NCBI GenBank assembly: GCA_022579005.1 | Contig: MU401476.1 | Span: 233,906-297,905, forward strand | Direction: 5' to 3' | Source of the DNA: Poronia punctata | Lineage: Eukaryota > Ascomycota > Sordariomycetes > Xylariales > Xylariaceae | DNA: 64,000 nucleotides | Shown: piece after piece, positions 46,859-58,800 of the stretch | Layout: each line of letters starts with the position of its first letter | Position numbering within the stretch: position 1 is the first letter of the stretch | Position numbers and translations under genes: made by a program | Notes under the pieces: model-generated | The model's input: only the letters and a program-made list of their open reading frames with translations | Told to the model about the DNA's origin: nothing | Database searches by the model: none

Positions 46859-47874
46859 ACAAGCTGTAAATTCCCCCCCCCCTTGGGAGCTATAAATTCC
46901 CCTTGTAACCTATAAATTCCCTACCGCGCCATTTCCTTTAGCATGTACTGCAAGTTTGTATATATATACTTTTAATGTTCTTACTTACTAATATATATGT
47001 ATATACTTTTTAACTAACTAAGCTATTAACTAAGCAACTAAGCAAGCAACTAACTAAGCTATTAACTATGCTACTAACTAAGCTACTAACTAAGCTACTA
47101 ACTAAGCTACTAACTGTGCTACTAACTAAGCTACTAACTAAGCTACTAACTAAGCTACTAACTAAGCTATTAACTAAGCTATTAACTAAGTTATTAATTA
47201 TTAATAATAAAATAAAGTTTTTAATATAAGTATAAAATTAAGTTAATTTACTTTATATAAACTATTATAATTAATATTTATTTAATTATTTAAAATATAT
47301 TTTATTTTATAAATAAATAATTATTTAATTAAATAATATAAATTATTTTATAAATAAATAAATGTTTATATAATAAATAAATTATATTTTAAAAATAAAT
47401 TATATTTTATAAATAAAAAACATTATTATATAATATTTATAATATATATATATTTACTTAAATATATTTTTTATTATATATAAATAAATATTTAAATAAA
47501 CACTATTTATTATTTTATAATTAAATAAATATTTATATAAACAATATAAAATATTTATAAGCAAGTAAATATTTAAATATATATAAATAAGTATTTATTA
47601 AAGCAATATTTATTTATATAATATATATTATTTTTAAGTATATAAATATTTATTTAAATAATAATTATTATTTATAAAAATATAAAACTTAAATATATTA
47701 ACTTTATATAATAAAATATATTTATATAAAAGTAATATTATATATTATTTAATATAAAAAATTAATATAAATAAATTAAATTAAATATATTAAATATAAT
47801 AATAATATCTTTATATTATAAAATAAATATTTAAAAATAATATAATATTAAATTAAATAAGCTATATTTATATT

Positions 47875-47918
<44 letters not shown>

Positions 47919-48166
47919 AAATATTTTAATTTAATAATATATATATATATTTTTTTTAAATAAAAAAAAGAAAATATATTTATAGGGTAAGTATAAGGTA
48001 AGTTAGGCTAAATATTTAAAATTGATTTTTTTGCAAAAAATAAACATTGTTTTTTAAGGTACTAACCCACTTTTAAGTACATGCTAAGAAACTTGGCAAA
48101 CTGGGGAATTTATAGGTTGCAAAGGGAATTGACAGCTCCTAGGGGGGGGGGGAACTTATAGCTTGT
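46859..48166. mobile_element. 1.3 kb element with about 95-bp terminal inverted repeats, AT-rich core
   Basis: The left end (46859 to about 46953) and the reverse complement of the right end (48166 to about 48073) align over about 95 bases at about 80 percent. They share ACAAGCT, a poly-C run, GGAGCT, the repeated unit CTATAAATTCCCC and the word TTAGCATGTACT. No flanking duplication is obvious. The interior holds a 12-bp tandem array and then about 800 bases of nearly pure A/T, with no open frame. It is probably a non-autonomous DNA transposon whose core has been mutated or is naturally AT-rich. Confidence 0.72.
47011..47196. repeat. 12-bp tandem repeat (TAACTAAGCTAC)n
   Basis: About 15 units of TAACTAAGCTAC and variants (TATT for TACT, one with GTG) lie inside the left part of the 1.3 kb TIR element. 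It is non-coding. Confidence 0.9.
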
Positions 48167-48239
48167 CGCATTCCTCTTACCTACCTACCTACCTACCTAC
48201 TTACAACCTTCCCTCTTTTACTTTTTTTACTTTTTAAAA

Positions 48240-51200
48240 AGGGCCTACTATTTCCTTGGTTAGGAAGTATCTTGACTTTTTCTTGGCTTTATAGCCTTTG
48301 GATTTTGGGCTTTTGCCTTTTTAAGCCTTTAATTCCCCTTTGCTTTAAGCTTTTATTATAGCAATATATAAAATAATAAGATACTAAAGTATTTTAAACC
48401 TAGTAAAAAGCAATTAGCATTTTGCACTTTTGCAAATAAAGAACTTTTGTTTTAAAAGCTTTTGCTTAGTTCTTATTATATTTAAAAATTGCAATAAAGA
48501 CTTTTTTGCTTATAAAAAAGTAATTTTTACTATTATAATAGTAGTTAATATAGTACTTTTAAATTTTAAGTTTTATGCTTTAGTATACTTGCGCTAAGCT
48601 ACTAAGGTTATAAATACTATTTTTTACGTTTTTTTAAATTTAGCTTTAAAAAGCATAAAATTTATATTTTAAGCTAAATACTTTATTTTTTTAAATATTA
48701 AAATAGCGCTAGTAAGCAAGAAAGTAAACATTTTATTTTTAAATAAAAGCTTTAAAGTAAAGCAAGTAAATACCTATATAGTAGCAGTTGCAAACTTTTT
48801 TAAAAGTGCTTTTATAAGCTTTTGCTTAACTTTTTTTGCTTAAATAAGCTAAACTAACAATAATAATAATAATAGCGCGCTAAAAAAGCAAAGCGGCTAT
48901 AGCTTTTATAATAAAGGCTGCTTTTAATTAAAGTTTTACTTTAAGTTTAAAACTTACTTTTGCTTTAAATTAAAACGCAGCTTTAGTATTAACTGCTTAA
49001 TAAGTAATAATATAAAGGACTTTAACTAGTTTATAGCAACTAATAAATAAAATAAAAAACGGGCTTATATAAGCTAAAGCTTTAAGATTTTATTTTAATT
49101 AGCAAAAGGCTTTTTTTAAAAAAATCTTAGCTTTGCTAACTTTTAAATAGTATTAATTAATATACTTATAGCTTTACTAGCTTATTTTCTAATAGCTTTT
49201 TTTATTGCTACTAAATAGTTTATTTAATATAAAGATAATAATATTGCTTATAAGCTGCTATAGCGTAAAAACTAACTAGCAAACTTTAAAGTAATTTTTA
49301 AAAAAGATAAAAAATAAGCTACTTATGTTATTTTAAGTATTTTAAACTTTAACGTACTAATAAGCTATACTATTATTAACTTACTTATAAAGAAAATTAC
49401 TACTAAAATAAGCTAATAATTTAACTAGGTAATATAAAGCAAATATAACTTTAGTATATAAGTTGTTTTGCTTTTTAAAGTTACTAAACAAAACTTTATT
49501 TTTTTTAAATTTAGACTTTTTAAGCTACTAAAGCGTACTTTTATTATAGTATAGTATATTAAATGCTAAAAGTTTTATAACTTTAAAAAATATTATAAAA
49601 AATAATTATATTTAACTTGTAGCAAAAGCTACGCTATTAGCACTTATATAAGCTTAGAGCACTATATAAATTATTATAGCCTATACTTAGCTACTACTTT
49701 TTTTTGCTTTGCTTAACTTACTATTAAAAGCAACAAAATTGTTTGCTTTACTAAAAACTAACTTAACTTACTAAAAAAAATAAAAAAAAAAACGTATAAG
49801 CAAATATAATTAAATAGTAGTAGTAAAAAGGGATTTAATAAAGATAATATAAACCTAGTTAAGCTAAAACTTTTTTTTTAGCTTTTTTAATAACTTAACT
49901 TACTATAAGCACTTTTTATGCTTATAATTTAATATGCGCTAGTAGCACTAGTACTTTTTTTTAAGCTGTTTTTATAGCTACTACTAATACTAGTATTTTT
50001 ATAACTTGCTATACTTTTTTTTATAAAAAACTTAAAGGTATAAAATTAAAAAAAGGCATATAGCGCTTTAAAATAATAAAAATAGCTATTTTAGTTAGCT
50101 TTTTAGCTAGTTTTAAAAATTATAAGTCTTTGCTTAACTTAACTTTTAATAATAATTTTATAGCTTACTATTAGCACTATAATATAAGCTTAACGTATAT
50201 ATAAAGTATGCAACATTTTTTTCTTGCTTATTTTAAATATAAAAAAAGCGCTAGATTTTTTTAATAGTAATTATAAACATAATACTATATAGTAATTTAT
50301 GCTTACTTTTTTTTTATACTACTAAAAAAGCTAAAAATAACGGCTATTAAAAATAAAGTACTTTTATAGTTATATAAGCTAATATATAATACTTTTTTTT
50401 TATATATAATATATTTTTTGCTATAGCTAGCAATATATAAGCAAATATTATACTTATTTAAAAACCTTAGGCCTTTATAAAAAACTAAAAAAAAAGCTAT
50501 AAAAAGTACTTAAACTATAAATGTTTTGTTTTTATTAAAAATTAGAAAATATAGTTACTTAAAGTTATAACTTATATTTATAATAAATAAGCAAAAAATA
50601 TCTATACCTTATTAAAAATAAAATATAGCTATATATAGTATTTTTAAATTAATAAGTTAATAGTATATAATATATACTGCTTTTTAAGGTATAGTAGTAA
50701 TAATGCTATAATTAATACTTTAAAAACCTTACTTTACCTTATAAACATATTAGTTTATAAGAACTTTAATACTACTTACTAAAGCTAGGCTTTAAGCTGC
50801 TAAAGCACTTACTATAACTTTGTTATTAAAAATAAAATAGCAAAATTTATAATAAGCAATAGTTTTATTTAATATATAGTAAACGTTTTTATATATAAAG
50901 CAAGCAATACTTTTAACTTTACTATAAGCAACATATTTAAAGTAGCTATATAAGTAAATAACAACTTATATACTAGCTTAAATTACTATACTATTAAAAG
51001 GGTTGTATTTTTTAAACTTTTAGTTTTTTGCTTAAAAAGACGTAGTATTAAACTAAACTACTTTTTATTATAAAATAAGGCAGTTTGCAAAGTAATAAAA
51101 ACTATTTATATTTTAAAAAACCTAAATATAAATAAGCTTATTAAAATATTTTATTAAAACTTAATTAAAGCTTTTACTTTAGCTTTTAAAATAGCTTTAA

Positions 51201-54200
51201 CTTTAAAAAGCTTAAAGTATAAAAAAACTTTTTAGTTTAATTTAAATATAGTAGCAATAGTAAAATAAGTAGCTAAAAACTAAGTAAATAAGCTTTTTAT
51301 AAAAAAAGCTAAGCTTAAAGCTTAGGCTGCTATTAAAAAAAGCAAACGTAATTATTAGCATAATAAAATTATAAGTGCTAATAATATTATAAAGCTTTTT
51401 AAAATAGCAAACTAAAAAAAACTTTTTAATAAAATAAAAGCTTTTTTACTACTTTATAATAGCTAAGTTATAGTAATTTTAAAAAAAAAAATTAATTTTT
51501 TTGCTATATATATTTTAGCTATAAAAGCTGTAAAAAATAATTTTTTAAATTTTTTTACTAATAAAAGCGCTTTATTAAAAAGGTACTAAATATAAATTAA
51601 AATTAACTTGTATGTTATAATATTTAAAGCTAAAGCAGCTTGCTATAGCATAGCTAATATAGCGCTAAAAAGTAATAAAATAAGTATAAAACTGCTAAAG
51701 CAAGTTTAAATATACGTTAGGCCTATAATTATAGTACTATACTAAGTATGCTTTTATACTAGCTACTACCTAGCTGCTTTTTATAAAGCTAATATAGTTT
51801 TTTTTTTTAAACTTAATAAAAATAACTATATATTAGTTAAATTATAAAAACCTATTTTACTACTTTTATATATAAGCAAAGGCTTAAAGCAACTTTTAGT
51901 ATAAAAACTAGCTATAGTAGCTATTAATAACTAAATAGTTAAATAATAGCAGTTTAGCGCTTTACTTAACTAAGCAGCTATAAATTTAATAATAGCTTTT
52001 ATATATAATATTAAAAATAATATTTTAATATATAAAAAGGTTTTCTTTATTTTAACTATAAATATTATAAGCGCTTTTAATATTATTTTTTAAAATAAAC
52101 TTATATATAGGCTTTTAAAGCAAGGCTAAAAGCTTGTTATAGTGTAATAGGTTAGGTTTTTTATAACAAATTAAATAGCTACGCTTAAATAAAAAAACGC
52201 TATAGCCTTAAAAAGACCTTTTAAGTATAGCTTTTTATAAAGATTGTTAATATTTTTAATTTTTTTTATGCTTTTTATTGCGCCTTTGCTTAAATTAAGA
52301 TATAAAAAAGATAATTATAGCTATATAAATAACGTAGCTTTAGCAAAATATAAAATTAACTTATGCTTAAACGCTATAATCTTATTATACTAGGCTATAT
52401 AAGCTATTAAATAAGAAAAAAATAATGCTATTGCTTTTAATAAAAATAAATATAATTTATTATATATTTGTAGCAAAAACTATAAAATAAAAAACTTAGT
52501 ATTAGTAAAGAACGTAGCTATTTTTTTAAGCTTTAAATTAATAAGGTAGCTTAGCGTTTATTTAAATAAAAAACTAAAATTTTAGTATTATATTAAAATA
52601 TAAGCTAATAAGGCAGCTTATACTAATATGTTTATAAAAACGCTAAGCAATATAATTTAAAGTTTTTTTACTTTTATACTTATTATAGTAGCTAAAGTAA
52701 TAGTGCTTTTAATAGCTATATATAGCGCTATTATTTAGTATTTTAGTATACTATAATAGTTTATTAAGCATAAAGATAAAATAGTTAGCATAAGCGTTAA
52801 AAGCATAATAAATAAAATTTATAGCGCTTTAAAGCGTATAGTAAAAGCAGTTTTGCTAGTTTAAAAGACTTTTTTATATATAGTAGCTTTTAAAAAAGTA
52901 AGTATGCTAAGCATACTTTTAGTACTTAAAACTTTTAAATAGGCAGCTTTAGCTTATATAGCTAAACTAAACTACTATTACCTTATAGTAGCTAAAATAT
53001 ATAAATAAACTAATTATAAAAAAATAGTTTTATAAAAAATTAAAAACTTGCTTTTTAAAATTTACTAGCTACTTTTAGCAGCTTTAGTAAAACTATAGCT
53101 AAGCTTTGCGCTTAAAAATAAAAATAACATAGCTAAAGCTTATAAAGTATAAATAAAGTAAATTTTAAATAAATAAAAAAAGAAAAAAAATACTTTTTTT
53201 TTATACTTAAATAGCTTTAAAAACTAATTTATTATATAAGCTTTTATAGCTTATAAAGCAAAATAACTAATATATTATAAGTTAAGGTAGCTAAATAAAG
53301 AAAAGGTTTTTAATATAAAATATATAAAAGCATTAAAAGCTTTTACTTAAGCACTTAAAAAATATTTTAAAAAAAAATAAACATATTATATATATTTAAA
53401 TAATATAGTAGCTTTTATAGGTTTTTTTAATAAATACTTATATAGCTTAAAACACTATTTTACAAAGTTTAAAAAGCTAGCAAAAAAAGCAAAAAACTAA
53501 ATATACTTATATTAGTTTTTAAAATATAAAAGCATTTTAAAAAATAAAAAAGCAAATAAATATATAAGTAATAAGTTTAAAAAGCAAACCTTATAATAGT
53601 ACTTTATATATAAAAATAAACCTTTATACTTATAAGTACTTAAAAAAGCTAAAAACAAAGTAAAAAAAGTAGTTATAAACTAGTAAATACTATATTAACT
53701 AAATTTTTATAAATAATAAAACTTACTTTTTAAAACAAAAGTTAAAAAGCTTTTAAAATTAAAACTATTAAAACTAATACTAGCTTTTTTTTTTTTTAAA
53801 CGCTTAGGTTATAGCAATTTTGCTATATATTATAAGCATTTTAGCTATAAAAAAAAGTTAATAGTACTATATATATACAAAAAAAAAATAAATTAGCTAT
53901 ATACTTTTAAATGCAAATACTAAAAAAAGATACTTAAAAAAGGCTTTCTTTTTTAAAAAAAAAAAAAAGCACTGCTAAGCAGTAAAGCTAAAATAGCGCA
54001 GTTATAGTTTTAAAAAAATAAATACCTATACTACCTTTTAAACAAAATATAAAATAGCGCAATTTTTTTTTTTATTAGCAACTAGTTATAAAAGCTTTCC
54101 TTTTAATTGTTTTTCTTAATATAAACTTAAAAAGAGGTTATGTAAAATAGTAAAGGGCAGCTAGCTGCTAAGGCACTTACAGCTACAGTCGCGCCATTAT

Positions 54201-54240
54201 AGTTAGCCCGGACCTACTTAAAATAAACGTTAAAATTCTA
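48240..54240 (+). mobile_element. RIP-destroyed LINE, Tad1-type, + strand
   Basis: Very AT-rich, full of stops, but one forward frame around 51830-52400 still reads as the reverse transcriptase of fungal Tad1-like LINEs. It runs through the segment equivalent to RPIALLS, then QFxALxxxAAIDLIIAF (near 51950-52010), SAFN (near 52069-52080), FMLFIAPLLKL (about 52267-52299) and YINNVAL at 52322-52342, which corresponds to the catalytic YADDVAL. The differences from the usual sequence are those expected of C-to-T and G-to-A change (Gln to stop, Gly to Arg, Pro to Leu, Ser to Leu, Asp to Asn). The outer limits are approximate, set by the change in composition. It cannot be functional. The right end runs into (TAC)n and (TACC)n, as LINE tails can. 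Confidence 0.8.
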
Positions 54241-54360
54241 CTACTACTACTACTACTACCTACCTACCTACCTACCTACTTTACCTACCTACCTACCTAC
54301 CTACCTACCTACTTAATACCTACCTACTTACCTACTTACCTATTTACATGTAGGTATTTA
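54241..54360. repeat. (TAC)n and (TACC)n microsatellite
   Basis: A run of CTA units followed by many CTAC units directly abuts the right end of the LINE. Similar CTAC tracts flank the 1.3 kb TIR element at about 46807-46848 and 48179-48205. Confidence 0.9.
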
Positions 54361-55572
54361 CCTACCTACTTAAGTACTTACATATAAAAACGACTTATAT
54401 ATATATTATTTATAAGTTACTAATCTAGGAGGTACATGCTAAGGCGCTGTACCATGGAAACATATAAAAGGAGGGAGCTAATGCGCACTAAGTGGAGAAA
54501 CTCCTTGGATGTAGGAATTTTTTAAGGTAGACGTAGGTGGGCTAAAACTAACCTACCCTACTAGTTTTTACGCGTTAACCAAGTTTGAAAAGCTGAAACA
54601 CTACATAGGATGTCGGCATACGTAGGTATAATCCTGTACAACTAGCTGCTACTCGTACCTGAGGTCTGCTTATGCCGGAATATGTACGTTATGCATGTCT
54701 TGTCTTTGCCACGTACGGGCATCGTGATCGTGTACAAGTCTGTGATTATACACGATATGTATGGGGCCAAGATAAATATGCAAGGCATGTATGTATGTAA
54801 CATGGTAATCTTATGCTTTCTGGTAAGCTTTATCACAAGGCTTAATACACGCAGTCTAATGGCTTTGGCTCGGGTTTCCGGTTCCCTAGTTCATATACCA
54901 GGGCCGTTTCAGATTCTGACGACTTCAGCCTACACCTACCTAGAACAGCCTGGTTATCGGTATCCCGAGGACAAGAGATTAAAAGAAACCATATACGCGT
55001 AGATATCTTTGTAGTCGGGCCTATCTAAGGTGCTAAGTAGTCTAATCTACTACCTAGTAGTACTCATACGTATACATACCCGTAGGATAACAGCCTTGGA
55101 TGTTTTCTAGCCTCTAACAATGATAGGTCAATATGATTCCATACTCGTAGACGGCCGGACAATACCTACTATACTAGGTGCTGAGTAAGGTGGTGTTCAA
55201 GGGACGTTTTATTTCCGTACTTTTCGGCTCTTTACCGGGTTTGTTACCTATTCCAGTTTACAATGGGTCCTTGGTCGCTTCACTTTTAATATTGTCGAAG
55301 CCGTTGAACCGAGAACAAGGCTATTCTTGACTTATTCGGGTATTTCCTTACAGACATTGATGAGATTGGGACTAATAAGAAATATTCTTTAAAAAACAAG
55401 CAGATCTTCATATATTTTCACGTGTCACCTGATGGTGTAATCCACAAAATATGCTACCTCCTAGAGTAACTTGAAATAGAATAGGTAGGAGTATTTGGTC
55501 CCGTTATTTTGTTAATACAGTATGTTTATAACCTCATATTTCTATCTTTTTATTTACTTGTATAAGTACAAC
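54361..55572. other. Island of normal base composition between transposons
   Basis: About 1.2 kb of ordinary GC content separates the LINE from the LTR element. It includes the right copy of the 64-bp inverted repeat. The largest open frame (54682-55002, 106 codons) has no recognisable features. No gene is supported. Confidence 0.6.
54488..54552 (-). repeat. Right copy of the 64-bp inverted repeat
   Basis: It is the reverse-complement partner of 46645-46708. Unlike the enclosed LINE it is not AT-biased. The word AGCATGTAC of the 1.3 kb element's ends also occurs close by in reverse complement at about 54433-54441. Confidence 0.8.
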
Positions 55573-55813
55573 TGTGCTTTCTCTTGTTCTTTAGTAGCAG
55601 CTTAACTATAATTTGTAGTTAGAATGCTATAAAAAAAAGTTTAAAATAATTATATATTTTTTATAAGCTTTATATATATTAAAAAATGTAAAAAGTACTT
55701 ATATATACAAATTAAGTAAAGCTAAGTATTTTAACTTTAAGCTTTATTATAGTAGTTGTTTATAGTACTTAATAAGTTTATTATTTTATTTTTTAAAAGT
55801 TAATAAATTTATA
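55573..55813 (-). repeat. Left LTR
   Basis: 241 bases. The first 22 or so bases still hold C and G at positions that are T and A in the right LTR, while its inner end is fully A/T-converted. The CAAC target duplication precedes it. Confidence 0.88.
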
Positions 55814-58800
55814 ACTATTTTTTTTATTAAACTAGTTACTTTAACTAGCTTAGTAAAGCTATTTTTAATTTTACTACTGCTTTGTTTATTTTATAATTTT
55901 GCTTATAGCTTTTAGCTATTTTTAGTTTTTTTTAGCATTAGCTTACTAATATATTATAAGCTTTATATAAGCTAGCTATTTTATATATATATTAAAAATA
56001 AGTTTATTTTATTATACTTATTAGTTAATAATATACTATTAAAGCTATATAGTTAATATATATTATTAAAGTAATAGCTTATTATAAACTATAGCTTATT
56101 ATAATAAAGTTTAGCTTTATAGCTTTTTTGCTATACTTATAAAACTTAATTATTAAGTTTATAAATATAAATTAATTTTTTATATTTTTATAAATAAGCT
56201 TTAATTTAGTTTTAGCTAGCTTTTATATTGCTAAAGTATTACTTAGCTAGCAATGCTTTATAATTTAATACTAAATTTTTTTATATTTTAGCTTTTTTTT
56301 TTTTTTAAGTTATAAATATAATTTGCTACTTTTACTATTTTTTAGTATTAAAGCAATTAAGTGCTAAAAAAAAAATAGCTTAAATAGCTACTTAGCTTTA
56401 AAATTTAATTATATAGGCATACTATATATATAAGCAACTTATTTATGCTTTTAAATTTGCTTATAACGTTTTTTTATAATATAATTTGCTTAATATTTTA
56501 ATTTACTTTTTTAACTTTATTATTATTATATAAGCATAAAAGTATTATTAGCTTTATTATAAAGCTATTTAAAAAATATTATATAATAGCTTTAAAGCTT
56601 ATAAATTTAAGTTTATTATTATATATTTATTTGCATAAATAGCTAAAAGTTTAGCTAATTTAATTTACTAATAGCTTTATAGCTTTAAAAAATATATTTA
56701 ATACTTTTTTAGCTTTTATTTATAATATAGCATATTTAATATATATTAGTATTTATACTTTATTAAAACTTATATAGTTTATACTTTATTATATTAATAA
56801 TTTAAATAATATAATTAGCTTAAAATTAAGCAATTATATTAAAAGTAGCTTTATTAGCTAATATTTAATATATTTTATAATAACTTACTATATAATTAAA
56901 GTTATTTTTAAATATTAATAAACTTTGTTTATTTTATACTTAACTATTTTAATTATAATATAGCTAAAGTTTTTATATAATTTTTAACTTTTATATATTA
57001 AATTTTTTGCTTTTAGTATTTATAGCAAAATTACTACTTAGTATGCTATTTTAACTATATATAAAAGGTTGCTTAGCACTTATTTATAAGTTTTTAGCTA
57101 GTATAATGCGTTTTTATAAATTTAAAAGTATTTTTAAACTTATTTAATATTAAAGTTTATAAAAAAAGCTTTATAAAAGTATAAGTACTTAAAAATAGCT
57201 TATAAATTAATTTAATTAAAATATTTAAACAAGCGTACTATTTTTAGCTTATTATTTACTATTATATTTTTTATTAGTTTTAAAAGCTAGTTAGCAATTA
57301 AATTAGCTTTGCTAAGTTTATATATAATTTAAATGCTATAATGCTTAATAAAGTTAATAAATTTTATAATATAAGCAAGTTGCTTAGCTTTACTACGTAT
57401 TATGCTTAATAATTAATAGTTGTTATAAATAATAACTTTATTGCTTTTAACTTAATAGTGTTAATATTATAAACTTAGTAGTATTGCTAATAACTTTCTT
57501 TTTTATATAAAATATTATAACTATATATTTATAAGCTTTTTTAAAAAGTATACTACTAAGTATAGCATAGTTTTTTTGCTTAATAAGTATAGCTATAATA
57601 AATACGCTTTAACGTATACTTAGCTTAAATTTATATTTATTACTAATAATAATTACTAATTAAAGGTTTTTATTATAAGTATAGTAATAATAGCTATATA
57701 GATTTTTTACTATACTACTTTTACTTTATTAGTTAATATTACTAAAGCGTTTTTTAAGCTTTTAAAAAGTATTATTAGTAATATTATATATAATAAAAAA
57801 CCTTTTATAAAATATTTAAAATACTTTATAGCGTTTATAAACGCTTTAATTTTTATTATTATTTTTAATATTAATTACTTTAGCATAGCAAATACTTTTA
57901 CTAAGTTTGCTTTAATTTTATTTTTTAAAATTATAAATTTAAAAAAAACGCTTTTTTTAATAAATATAAAGCATTTTTTAAAGTTAATTATTATGCTATA
58001 TATTATAAGTTTAGTAAATACTTTATAATAACGCTTATAAACTTTTTTTATAGTATTTTTTTAAATATAAATATTATTAAGTAAGCTAGTAAACTACTTA
58101 TAAAATTTTTTTATTATTTTTTAAATTAACGCTTAAAACGTTGCTAATATATTATAAAGTTTAAATAGTATTACTAATTACTTATAAATTTTATTTAGTA
58201 TTATAAACGCTATTTTTTTATAATTTTTTTAATATATAATTATATACTAAAAGCTATTTTTTAAGTTAATAAATATATACTATTTATAGCTAGCAGCGTA
58301 TTATACTTTATTTTATATATTAAGTAAAAAGTATATATGCTTTTTTATTTTTTTATTTAGTTTATAATAATTATAATATATTTACTATATTACCTTTAGG
58401 TCGTTTTTATTTACTTTTTTTAAAATAGTTAACTTTAGTGCTTTTTTTAGCGTAAGCAATACTAATAAGCTTTATAAGCTTTTACTTTTTTAAATATATT
58501 TGCTATTATATACTTTTAAAAACTTAATAATTGCTTACTTTTATACTAAGCTATATTTTTATACTAAAAGCTTAATAAGTTTATAGTTACTTATATTAAT
58601 TTAATATTTAGTTTTTATAATTATATTAGTATAGCGTTATTTAAAGTTAAATAAGCTAAGGAAATATATAATATAATATTTTAAATAACTTAATACTTAA
58701 GCTATTTTTAGTATTTTTTTATACTATTTTACTTATAGTTTAAGTTTTTTTTTACTTTTTAATATTATAGTTTTTAGCTATATACTTACTATAGCTATAT

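Noticed and set aside
46981..47200. CRISPR-like array of short repeats
   Set aside because: The 12-bp units are head to tail with no unique spacers, in a fungal genome, inside a TIR element.
47200..48050. Mitochondrial DNA insertion because of extreme A/T content
   Set aside because: No mitochondrial gene fragments are readable, and the segment is enclosed by matching terminal inverted repeats.
54682..55002. 106-codon open frame in the island between transposons
   Set aside because: No recognisable domain, no splice signals, composition like the surrounding intergenic DNA.
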